Below are positions 47,266 to 57,839 of a stretch of DNA of 64,000 bases, one piece after another (within the stretch, counting starts at the first letter, position 1; every line of letters begins with the position of its first letter). Source of the DNA: Uranotaenia lowii (Eukaryota; Arthropoda; Insecta; Diptera; Culicidae). The stretch spans positions 279,082,413-279,146,412 of the forward strand of contig NC_073692.1 in the NCBI RefSeq assembly GCF_029784155.1, read 5' to 3'. The notes beneath the pieces were generated by a model. The model worked only from the letters and a program-made list of their open reading frames with translations, did no database searches and had not been told where the DNA came from. A program made the position numbers and the translations under genes.

Positions 47266-47999
47266 CGGAAATTGCCCCCATTTAGACTTCTGTGCAAATA
47301 ATTTCCACGCATAAATATTTTCGCACTGACGCATACATATATAATCGATGACAGTTTTTCAAATCAGCCGTTGCTCGCTTCTGATTTTCGAATCACATTT
47401 CCAAAAGGCATAATCGTTGATGTTTTGAACCAAAATTGTTATGAAATGCGAACCAAGGAGTTTAATAATGAAAGTTGATCGACCTACATTTAAAAAGAAA
47501 CGAACAGAAAACAGAATGCATTCTGTACACTCCGGTACTAGGATGTTAGTGAAACAAATAAATCATAGATTATTCGGGCGTTATTGGAATACTGAAAAAA
47601 ATAGCTAAAATTAAGAAACCATCGACTTTTTTTTATAAGACACGCCAGTCGCAGTTGTTTTTAATTCAATTTCATCTTAAGATGTAAAGCATATCGATAA
47701 ATGTCATTATTTATGTATGCGTCAGTGAGCAGATTATACTGCGCGCAAATTATTTGCACGATTGTCTAAATAGGCAATCAGCGCAGTTTGTTGAGTACGG
47801 CAACGGTGCGTATGAATGTTGATTTTTTAGTAGAAATAATTTTAAGCAACTAACCTTTTGTCTTATACTCCCTTTTTAACTTTTGGTACATGATTGTTAA
47901 CATAAAGAATGTGATGGTATTAGTGAGTGCGGAATTTCCACCTGTCAAATCAGATTCTCACAATAGTCTAAAAATTCATGCAATTGACAATAGTTCCGC
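47266..47999. mobile_element. Fold-back type insertion with long inverted repeats
   Basis: Absent from copy 1 of the host element, where gtacacatt is followed by aagttccagaagaac. Arms: 47266-47356 and 47683-47787 are inverted relatives sharing GTGCAAATAATTT and CACTGACGCATACATA. The outer ends TTGCGGAA (47266) and TTCCGCAA (to 47999) are also inverted. No coding sequence. Confidence 0.55.
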
Positions 48000-48756
48000 A
48001 AGAACTTTATTACAGCTTTAAAACGGAAATGAAGTAGAAATTATGAACGTCGTTTTAAAGAAAATCATCACATCAAGAAAAATCGTTGCTTGCTCATGAT
48101 GTTCATATAGAGCAGCACGTATGTAGCTCGGTTTTCAAGCAATTAGCTCGAGTTCGAGGCTTGGTAAGAACATGTTTTTTAAATGTGAGTCAGTAACTAT
48201 TATGGTTGATTGATTTGAATGGAATTAGGGAACTTGTGAAGGTTGAATCGTTGAAGTAATTTTTTCGGTTTTTTCTATTGCTTATAAAAGTTTAGCAATG
48301 TTTACGAACTTTTTGTCAACTTTAAAGTTCGTTTAGCTACTTAAAAATTGAGCTGAAAAGAAGTTGTATTACAATACACGATTAAGCTGATCAAACCTGA
48401 TAGAGGAATGTTATCCGAACTTTTGGTTGCTTGGGAATTGAGTAGAGTGCAATTTAGATAGAGAGACATTTTTTTGGAAGTTTAATTGAAAGGTCGCTGG
48501 AAGCTGAATAGAAGGTCATTAAAACTTCTTTTGGAACTTGAAAGAATCGATAAGAACTTAACGTTTAACGCTCATTTTCCATTCCCTTGTTCCTACCTCT
48601 TTTAGTCACGCCCGCTGCGTTGTCCGATTGATGTGTTCGGCAGCCGAACGAACACGAGTTTGAATTTTGAATTCGCAGAACTGTACGCTCGTTTTGCTAA
48701 TGTTTCCTTTGATTGCAGTAAATTCAACCGAATTTACCCGATGCTCCCTTACTGAC

Positions 48757-49945
48757 AGGGTTGCCTTTTTTTCATAAATCAGGGACTGGTGAAGATAAAA
48801 AATCAGGCTACGTCAAAACGTCTAAGTAACGGCACTTTCGCTAGAAGTGATGACTTTTTTTTTGGTCGTAGCTCAACATTTTCACTTCAGCAATGGTTTC
48901 CCTGCTACTCCTTTCCATCACATTCACAAAAATCAGGCAAAATGTGGCTTATTTTCAAAAATCAGGGAAATACAATGCACGGTGGTCCATAAATAAGATT
49001 TAGCGGGAAACAATTATTTGCATCTTCTTTTAAGTTTAGTGATTTACTGCTCGATGAAAATTATCCTGGGTAGTTTCTAGAAAGTTTTCTTTCGTGTTTT
49101 CTTTATCTTATCTTTTTCGGTTGGAGGGACGTTTGTGTACTAAAAAATATCCTAAAACGCAAATGCATACATTTTCACAAAACTTGATGAGAACCACTTG
49201 TAAATTGATTGAATTATAATATACTTTATCGTATTTTCCGTTTATTATGTATGGGAGCCCTTTTATCCTTAGATGGGAGGGACTCTTAATTTAACTGGAA
49301 CAATTATTTACTCGATAAACTACTTCATGCAAAATTTCACATCAATCGGTCAAGTAGTTACTGAGTTCTTGAAGAACACAGTTACAAATTTTATCTATTT
49401 TTCAAAAGATTTTAGCGATTTTTACTAAACTTCAAACAACGATTAAAAGCTGTAAACAAAAAACATATCTTCAATTTTTTATATTGAAAAAGCTGCAGTA
49501 TGAACATTTAAACGCAATCAACGATAAATTTTCGACTTGCTCCATACGGAGTAATGGTAGCTCAAAAAGAATTATTTTTCATCACAAATTGCTTAATAAC
49601 TTCAAAACAGAAAAAAATTTTGGTTATTCGTTTTCCACAAAAGATACGCATGATGATTTTCTAAAATATTGCCGAACAAATATTTTTGATGCAATATCAC
49701 CATGGAAAGATATAATGAAAAAACTGTTTTTTTAGGACCCCCCTTATGGAAACAAACTTCTATAAACCTTTTATTCTGGAGATAGATGTTTGGTGTCTTC
49801 GACAAAGTTTCATGAATTATAAGGTTCTACAATATTCTACAATTTCCCGCCAAATTTCATTTCTGGATCACTGTGCAATGGCTTATCGGGTTGTCAGACT
49901 GAGCCTCGAAAAATCAGGCAAATCCTGAAAAATCAGGCACATTGG
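48757..49945. repeat. Interspersed repeat with aaatcagg motifs
   Basis: Motif aaatcagg recurs at both ends (48775-48965 and 49910-49945) with AT-rich sequence between, which also holds one unit (49246-49385) related to the 12.7-13.6 kb array. No inverted ends defined. Open frames inside have no features. Confidence 0.35.
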
Positions 49946-50400
49946 CATTTCTGCTTACTGATGCTTTTCCGAATTGAACCTACTGATGGCATCGTCACAA
50001 TTTGAGTTCAACGAAATAGAATCGATATGCAAATGTGACAAAGTGCGAGTACGTAGACTCGCGATTCTAACATGTCTGCTACCCAGTATGTATGTATGTA
50101 TGTATTGTATCCACCTTGGGTTTACGGCAGCGCCGCGGTTGTGGCAAAAAAAAATAACCCACACGTCCATCTTGGTTACCACGCAACACAATAATAACTC
50201 CTCAATGAGACTTCTAAGGGAGTGGAGTCGTAAGCAGAGTCACTAACGGTATCCAGGGTAAAAAGGGGAAAAGTCTCGAGAAGCTATAACCACGTTGTTG
50301 TCTAATCAAGATAGCATGCAAATTATAATCCCGCCGCCAAGGCTTCCGAAAAAAGAGTGCGTCCTTATTTTACAAAAAGTAATCAAACACTATCTTTTTC
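49946..50400. other. Unique spacer with a short (TATG)n run
   Basis: (TATG)n microsatellite at about 50089-50105. The 23 bp before it, ending ctacccagtat, also occur at 53453. Otherwise nothing recognised. Confidence 0.4.
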
Positions 50401-52395
50401 TCAACCATGCCAAATTCCCTTGACATAAATTGAGGAACGTCCAGTATTCGAAACGGTACTAGCATACACGGTAACCCGCTCTTCTTGTAAAACGAGGATA
50501 CCCAGATGCCCCTGCCCTTGTTGTTCAAATACATTAACGAATAAAATGTAGTTAAACGAGATCATATAATATATTATAGTATGTTGTAATGGGATATAAT
50601 AAAATAACATTGTAAAACATAAGGTAAAATAATATAATATAACAATATAATTTCAATAAAAGAATATTACAATTGACATAGAAAATATATCATTATATGG
50701 TAGGTATGACTAAATATAATATCTATCTACGTGGAAAAGTTTGAACAATGTTTATCAAATGTGCAAAAAGAGTTCAAATCACCTGAAAAATTATGAGCAA
50801 CTTAAAAACTAAACCGTATTTTATCAGCGGAAACTGAAATGAGAATAGAGTCAGTTAAGTTTGATCTGGTCAAATCCTGAACAAATGTGAGAACCAAGGT
50901 TAGAATGTTTGAATTAATCAATCTATTTTCCTGCTGCTGAAAATCAATATAATTAAAAACAGGAGAAATCATATCCTGATGCGCCTTACCCACGTTATAT
51001 GATAGTTTATATAATGATAAATAAAATTAAATGAAATTTAAAAATATACATTTAGTGAATATAGTTTCGAATGAATAATCAAATATGATATAATTTAATG
51101 AATAAATGAAAAATAATAAGATAAGAAATATAATTCATTTTTATGTTTAAAATAGGTTCACCAAATATCCTGAAAAAAAAATATGTTTCTAAATAAATTT
51201 CAAGATAGTATATATTTGTTTTCTGCCTGAGTATTAACATTTTCACTATTCTCATGTACGGCTGCATATGTAGTGTCGTCAACTTTTATACCTGTAAGAT
51301 TAATTGTTTTAAGAATATACCATGAATGATTGAATGTCCATTTTCTAGTCTGACTATTTTGAATAATTAATTGGTAGTTTATGAATGGTAATTTTTTTCT
51401 GAAAATGAATATTATTGTTAGATATATAAGTACTGAACCTGGAAAGATATTGAAATATAATATAATATAATATATTACAATATAATATAATATAAAATAT
51501 AATATTAAAAAAAAATATATAAAAAAATATAATGTAATATAAAAGAATATCACATAATATAGTAGTATATAATATTTATGCTAGAAGAGTTTGAAGCATT
51601 TTGATTCAATGAATAAGAGAGTTGAACTCTGAAACACCTGAAAAAATATAAATGAAGTGTTAGTTTGCAAACATGTTGAAGAAAACTAACCGCGAATTCA
51701 AACCCCTGAAAAAAAACTATTAAACAATTGACTGGATAAGCAAAATGCCTTAATGAAAATTCCTGAGTCTCGTTCAATTTGTTAGCGGAAACGGAAATAC
51801 GAATAAAGTCAGTAAAGTTTGATTTGATCAAATCCTCACCAGATATAAGAACAGTAGTTAGAATGTTTACACGCTGACCCATTTGCCTGAAAATCAAAAT
51901 AATTAATAAACAAAAAATGTAAAATTGATTTGAAATTGTCAACATAAAATCACGTGGAAAAATTATTCGTGAAGTGGAATTTCGATGGTATGAGAACAAT
52001 TGACTGGTTAATTGATAGTCAGTAGCAATAACAATTTTTTAAACTATTCATCAATGCAGACTCTGGCATTTAATAATAAGATGAGGAAATTGAATATGTA
52101 GTGGTTTGAAAATACACTATGATAACTTTAACGTTATTAGAAAAATGTAAAAAGGAACGAGGTTTCATTAATAATGAATAACTAACTTGTGAACCGATGA
52201 GCTTTCAAAACAGTGATTTTAAGAATTTGCCCTTGTCTTAATTCAACTCCAAAATATTTTAAATGAACAAAATTAACCAACATAAATGAACAAATGTTAT
52301 ACAATACATTACTATCGAAAACACCAGATCAATTCAATGTAAAACTACAATGTTGTGCCTCCATACAATGGTTAATGATATATTCAGCTGAAAAT
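50401..52395 (-). CDS. Possible multi-exon gene (or gene relic) with tandemly duplicated exons
   Basis: Several short frames lie behind good acceptors on the minus strand. Exon type x: ISGEDLIKSNFTDFIRISVS (51882-51755) and FVQDLTRSNLTDSILISVSA (50943-50810), each preceded by NIL(T)xVL and by near-identical intron ends (attttgattttcag, atattgattttcag). Type y has two cysteines: HCMEAQHCSF (near 52370) and FCTFDKHCSNF (near 50760), with a stop-containing copy near 51620. Type z: GQILKITVLKAHR (52190) and WYILKTINLTG (51300). A last frame (50545-50401) ends STGRS-like SNTGRSSIYVKGIWHG then TGA. Order y-z-x-y-z-x-y implies tandem duplication of about 0.75-0.95 kb. I do not recognise the protein; Cys pairs and alternating hydrophobics suggest a secreted beta-rich product. 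The middle copy is damaged. Exon limits are inferred. Confidence 0.35.
50560..51560. repeat. (TATAA)n-type low-complexity tracts in introns of the 50-52 kb locus
   Basis: Dense ataatataatata runs at 50560-50720 and 51455-51575. They follow the y-type exons and are part of the duplicated context. Confidence 0.6.
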
Positions 52396-52576
52396 AAAGC
52401 CAGTACTTAAAATAATACATATATGACAATGCACCAAAGCAAATAATAACCAGTTAGAACAAAAAGAAAAATCGTACGTAACACATTTGCTCAGAACTAC
52501 ACTCTCTTTCTTCCCACTATGCCCTCCTTGATCACTCCATTCCATAAGTTCTAGGGTTCTAGATTTTTTTGAAATG

Positions 52577-52701
52577 ATTCAATTTAAAATGAATGACAAT
52601 TCATTCAATTTAAAATGAATGACAATTCATTCAATTTAAAATGAATGACAATTCATTCAATTTAAAATGAATGACAATTCATTCAATTTAAAATGAATGA
52701 C
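52577..52701 (+). repeat. 26-bp tandem repeat, about five units
   Basis: Exact units of ATTCAATTTAAAATGAATGA + caattc. Each unit contains an inverted pair CATTCA...TGAATG, so it is palindromic. The last unit diverges at gacggttcag. Confidence 0.9.
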
Positions 52702-53458
52702 GGTTCAGCTTCAGCTTCTTCGTACATGCTTCCTATACATATAATTAAAATTTAAAATTAAATACAATTCGTTCTTATAACCAAATTAAATAAAAAGAAA
52801 ATTAAACTTAGCTAAATCGTTCGGTTCGTTTACATCTCTCCGGCCTGCTGAAAAGGCGTCATCAAACGATCACAGTACCTAGCTGATGGTTCTTCTTGCC
52901 CTTCATGCTATCCAAAACGAAAAACGAAGCATGCTATGCTTTTCGTTCAGAAAATGACATTCACACACACGCGAATCGGAAACGATATGTTTTCAGCCTG
53001 CCCCCTTCCCTTTCTGTTCCATGGCCCCATAACTTAGTAACAAAGGTTGAAAAATCAAAACTTAAGCAGCATTATTGAACCCATTGTACCAATTCTCGAT
53101 CCTGTGTTCAAATTATCAAGAGGCCCCCATTCTTTAAATGTAGCACTTTTCATCACTGGCTCCGGCGCAAAAAAAAACACGATTCAAAGGCAACTAAACT
53201 TTCGCTTTCACCGACGCCATATTTTTCTTCACGTAATTTAACTTTTATAGCTCTTCTGATAAAAATATCTTTCTTCAACTTGACTCGATACACTTTTTAT
53301 AATTTCTTAGGAAACACCTCTTTATCATCACAATAACCATATTCGGACGTGCTTAAAATATCCAAGCAACTTGAACAGCAAACCGCAAACGGACCGACTA
53401 GTTAAATGAACCGCACCGCTAGAGTTCTCTAACGCGACTGACCTCTTTTTGTCTAACA
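52702..53458. other. Unassigned sequence
   Basis: Two 60-64-residue plus frames without features. No repeats recognised. Confidence 0.3.
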
Positions 53459-53745
53459 TGTCTGCTACCCAGTATCTAGAAAGTTGCGGAGGCTGGACGG
53501 ATACGCTGGGCAGGACATGTTGCGAGAATGCCGGACAACTTGGCCAGCAAAACAGGTGTTCGCTGCGAATCTGGTAGGAACGATACGAGCTTCGGCGCAA
53601 TGAATAAGATGGTTAGACCATCTTGATCTGGCGTGATCTGGCGAATGTGGGATGCCCGAGAAGTTGGAGAACGGTTGCCTTGGTCCGAGTGAAATGGAGG
53701 AATATTATTCATCCAGGTTACGTCGTGAGACAAAAAACCATGTAA
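53459..53745 (+). pseudogene. 3-prime end of an RTE element, 5-prime truncated
   Basis: Plus-strand translation gives RIRWAGHVARMPDNL and a downstream match to the RTE ORF2 C-terminus, with frameshifts. The nucleotide end (cgtcgtgagacaaaaaaccatgtaaa) matches the 3-prime end of the 31-34 kb RTE (tcgtgagacggaatactatgtaaa). Typical 5-prime truncated copy. Confidence 0.8.
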
Positions 53746-53899
53746 AAAAAATAAAGTTTTGATGATAAAAGACAGGATGCCATGTATCCAATAAAATCTA
53801 CGAAAAGAAGCGGTCCTATGTGATTTCCTTAAGGAACACTGAACAACATGTCAAAAAGGTCAACACAAACTCAACCAAGAGTGGTTGCATTTTTTTCCA

Positions 53900-55960
53900 T
53901 TTAGAGTAGTAATCCATATAGATCGACCGAAAATCCACTTCTTTTCCTTCAATTGAAAAACTTTTTGAAAATATCCCACCCTAGCGTGCCACCAAGCAGC
54001 TGATTTCTCTACACAGACGCAAAACCAGTCGACGTCGTCGTCTGAACTGAACGTGCCGCCGAGCGGCTTATAAGTGTGTCAGTTCAATGGATCCGCCGTG
54101 CCTCCCTCAACTCTCTACCATTGCACCGTCGTGACGACGACATGGTAAATTAACCGACCGACGACGGATCAGCATCAGTGCGGGAGACCTCAGCAGACCT
54201 ACCTACCTAACTATTATGCATCACACACATGAGATGCTGGGTTCAATAAATTCGCAACAAGGCAGCCGAAACAGAACAAAAAAAACAGCGACAATGTGGT
54301 AACGTAGCAGCAAGCAGCATCAGCAGCTGATGATGTTCGTGCTCGAGGCCGCCGGATTACCGACTACACCCCCTATTATACCTATGATATTGAATCGAAA
54401 AGCCTCATCGATCGTAGTAAGCCTATATTGGCTGTCTATCTATCGTCCCCGACTTTGCCATGCGGGGGTTGTTGTGAACGAGTTTGTTGGGTTGTGAGTG
54501 AGCGAGTGGACAGAGGCAACTCTGACTGAACGTGGAGATGAAGTGAATGGTTGGTTTGTCCGTCGTAGTTCCCCCCGGTCGCCATAGGAAGGTAGGTACC
54601 GACTACGTAGTGTGTGTCCGTACGCTTTCTCATAACGTCAGCCAGCACCGTCGTCGTCGTCGTGGGCACCCCACACAGCTGTTGTAAACAGAGAGATAGT
54701 CGAGGTTCTTGTTTTATTCTTTCTCGTCCAAAAACGTTTCATACCTACCGTGGTCGGGAAGCGAGTCTGACTGTCTGAAAACGGAGCCAAACAGCTTAGC
54801 CATATACGCCATTTGTTGTATTGAGTGGATTGAGCCAAGCCAAGAGTGGATTGTTGCGGGAAGAAAACACACAACTGTTGTTCTATTTTTGTTTACAACT
54901 TTTCTTCTTATTTTCCCTTCCGTCGTCGTCGTTTTCGTATTACTGCTCCGGGTGTTGTGTTTTGTTGTGTACGGGTGTTGCGGGTACTGTGTAGTGCTAG
55001 TGTACCGACTGACTGACTGACTGTGCTCTGGCTGATGTGTGGTGATGTTGCCTGGCTGCCTGCTGCTGCAGTGTGAGTTTAGTTCGGTTCAGTTCAGTTC
55101 AGTTCAGTCAATTCAGAGCCAGGCAGGCAGGTTCCATTCCGCAAAACAGAGGGATAGAGTACGGGTTGTGTTTTCTTGGCCAATTAGTACGCGCCAGAAG
55201 TTACGCGAGGAAACACTCTTTACACTGCTGATTCAGGGAGGAGAGCTCGGGAAGCTATTAAAACTAAATAAAACGGCTTAGCCAGCAGCAGCAGAACAGC
55301 TTATTTTGGCATTTCGCACCCTTCGTCTTATTCTTGAACTAGTGCAGAAAAAACAGGAAGTTCGGTCCATATCCACGCGTTGTGTTCTCGAGGGATTCGT
55401 TCAAATAGTGTGCTAAGACGCAAGAAGACGTGGTTTCGTTTGGCGTGAAGCGTAGTTAGATGATATTTGGATCAGCCCCCCTCCTCGCGTTCAAATTGAC
55501 AAGCCACAAGGCTTATCGATCTGTGCAAAATTGCAAGGGTGCTGTTGACAAGTGAATGTAGAGCACGACGTCACTCGGAAATTGGTGTAAAGTGGTGGCT
55601 TTAGCTTGGCCTCAAAGGGTACAGAAAAAAGTGCACACATAATTTCGAGGTGCGTAATTTGCGGTTTCGACAACAATAGTCTAGTAATTCTGTGTGGCGT
55701 CTCGCGAGTCCATTGCCACAAATGGGAAACCGTTGTTTCCTACAAAGAAGGAAGTGAAGGAAAAGAACGGAACCAGTCGATTCCATTTGGTTGGGGCTAA
55801 AGAGGCCATACAACAAGAAAGCAGCGCTGCTGTTTGCTATCCAAGAGGAATTGGAGGCGCGATTGGAAATAGCGAGCGGGGATGCACTGTTTGTGGTAAG
55901 CCACCGAACGTCGACGACCGATGGACGGACGATAAAGAAGCCAACTTGAGACGGAATAAG
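53900..55960 (+). promoter_or_regulatory. Candidate promoter and long 5-prime untranslated exon of a plus-strand gene
   Basis: This 2-kb block is GC-richer, CpG-containing and non-repetitive, unlike the rest of the window. It has many TCAGT-type initiator matches (for example 54079, 54174, and a (TTCAG)n run at 55085-55109), CAG/CGT triplet runs and short (CTGA)n. Near its end are two good donors: TTTGTG|GTAAGC (about 55893) and GAATAA|GTAAGC (about 55957). No long ATG-initiated frame exists, so if transcribed this is mainly 5-prime UTR, with coding exons to the right beyond the window. The direction is inferred from the donors only. Confidence 0.3.
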
Positions 55961-56543
55961 TAAGCCCGAAAGAAAGAGCATAGAAAAGTAGTGAACCGTT
56001 AAGCCTGGGGGCCCATAAGCTCCCCGGGTCTAAGGGGGAACAACAGCTCTCTCAGCCCACATCTTGATGTGTGCTAAGTTTCGTTCCGTTTCTATTCGGG
56101 CTTTGTGCGCTTCGCAACCACAGATGCCAGATGGCGTTTGCTGCAGCCAAAGCACCAGCAGATAATTCCATGTAATTTGAGCCCCTGTTTATTATTCAAT
56201 GATAACTGAATTTTCTACGTCTTGCTCAAGATATTTGGGCTTCCAAGAAAATCCTAAAATAAACTTTTGATTATTTCATGCTTAAGCCAAACAGTACAAT
56301 TTTTTTTCAACAAATTATTTTGATACCATTCTTTAATTGACTTTTGCTCAATTTTAATTTGAAATAAATGTATAAGAATTCTAAGATGAAACAATCCAAA
56401 GCAATACTGACTCCTGAAAGTACTTGTACACCAATGAAACTTGAACATCCAGGTTTTATTAAACAAGAAAAAAATATTTGAAAGTATCCTTGAAGATAGT
56501 GTTGATCGACATCGAAACGTTGGGCAAACAGTTTAATTTATTA
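55961..56543. other. Spacer; GC-balanced to 56170, then AT-rich
   Basis: Possible start of an intron after the donor at 55957. Nothing else recognised. Confidence 0.3.
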
Positions 56544-57099
56544 CAGACCCCTTTCGTTTTTGGCTACATTTGATTTTGGCAACATCCGATTTTGGCAGAT
56601 GTGGCATGTGGCACATGAACGGTTTTGTTTTAATCGACATAACCATTTAGTATTCGCTATAACAGGACCAATATTAAGACAAACAACATAGATACGTTTT
56701 TATGAATTGAATGTTGATAAATATAACAACTATAAAAAAAATTATAAAGCACTCTAAAATGAAAAAAAAAACATAAAAATTTCAAAAAACTCAAAAACAA
56801 AAACAAGTAAACAAAAGGACAAAAAAAATCTTTAAAAAAATGACAAAAATAACAAATATGATAAAAATAACGACATTCTAAAGATAGCAATAGAAGTTCG
56901 AAATGTTTTTAAAATATGAAAAAAATAACAAAAAATTACTAAAAATTATCAAAAAATGATGAAAAATTGAGATCATTATGATAATAATAGTTTGTTTCTA
57001 TGAATAGGTCGGAAAAAAGTTGATGAAAAAACTGTTCGATTTTCGCACGGTTCTAATTTGGTAACACTAATTGCGTGTTGCCAAAAACGAAAGGGCCTG
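56544..57099. mobile_element. MITE-like inverted-repeat element, 556 bp
   Basis: Left end CAGACCCCTTTCGTTTTTGG. The right end, reversed, is CAGGCCCTTTCGTTTTTGG, followed on both sides by C(T/A)ACA. Flanks TTTATTA (56537-56543) and TTTATGA (57100-57106) may be a 7-bp target duplication with one change. The interior is A-rich with no coding sequence. Confidence 0.55.
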
Positions 57100-57106
57100 T
57101 TTATGA

Positions 57107-57827
57107 TTTTCTACCTTCTTTTTTAATTTCGATTCTCTGATCGGTTGGAGATTATTTATTTTAAATTCTGAAATATTTACTCTTATGTTGAATTTCGATT
57201 CTGCATTCCCTCTCAAAATTATTAACTATTCTTGATTTGAGAGTTTTGAATAAGATTTCGATTTCTTATTCTAATTTGAGGACTAATTTAATATTGTCGA
57301 TTCTGAAACTAATATCTAGTTTTTATTTTGAACTGTGGCTGTGAAATTTATTTCATATTTCTTGCTTTGACTCTGAATTTGGTTTCCGAATAAGATACTG
57401 GATTTTTTTGCCAGCATCAAGTTAATCAAAATATTTAGAGAATAAAAATGCAAACAGAAGCTGAGAATTTCTTTTTCATATTATTTTGTTACATAAGCTT
57501 AGGGATACCATACGTACTCTTTTAAGAGTACATGTACTCTTTTTCGATCGAAAAATAGGCGTACTCTTCTTTTTGGAAAATGTTACGCAATGTACTCTTT
57601 TTTTTCTTGAAAGGCATTTTATCAGAGAAACGAATTTAGTTCTTCCAATTCATGAAGTATGTGTTCTAACATGCACAAGAATTTTAGAAAAAAAACCAGC
57701 CCTCAATGCATTCATTGCACGATACCTCAGTTTTCCTCCTTTGTTAAATTGTTCAAACGTTAAAAACAAAAGGGAAGGATAACGAAACGACTTTAATATG
57801 AATTTTTCGTTGAGACAAGTTTTCTAT
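57107..57827. other. Spacer with GTACTCTTTT palindromic motifs
   Basis: Around 57510-57605, gtactctttt occurs four times, once as the palindrome GTACTCTTTTAAGAGTAC. The 98-residue plus frame over it (57486-57782) is not recognised and could be a transposon remnant. Confidence 0.4.
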
Positions 57828-57839
57828 TCGATTGGCTTT

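Larger units (their letters stand above)
45981..48435. mobile_element. Inverted-repeat element with 2-bp target duplication, copy 2, twice interrupted
   Basis: Ends CCCAAGCAACCAAAAGTT (45981) and its complement (to 48435), flanked by AA on both sides. The body matches copy 1 (9972-10968) in order, interrupted by CACCC repeat copy C and by a fold-back insertion at about 47266-47999. The stretch of copy 1 between 10084 and 10267 is missing where copy C sits, so that insertion was accompanied by a deletion. Confidence 0.75.

Noticed and set aside
50070..53476. Shared 23-bp string ctaacatgtctgctacccag + tat at 50070 and 53453
   Set aside because: The match is exact but isolated. It could be a small repeat remnant; there is not enough to define an element or a duplication.
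57486..57782. 98-residue frame downstream of GTACTCTTTT palindromes
   Set aside because: No known motif, heavy overlap with repeated GTACTC words, and no splice or promoter context.
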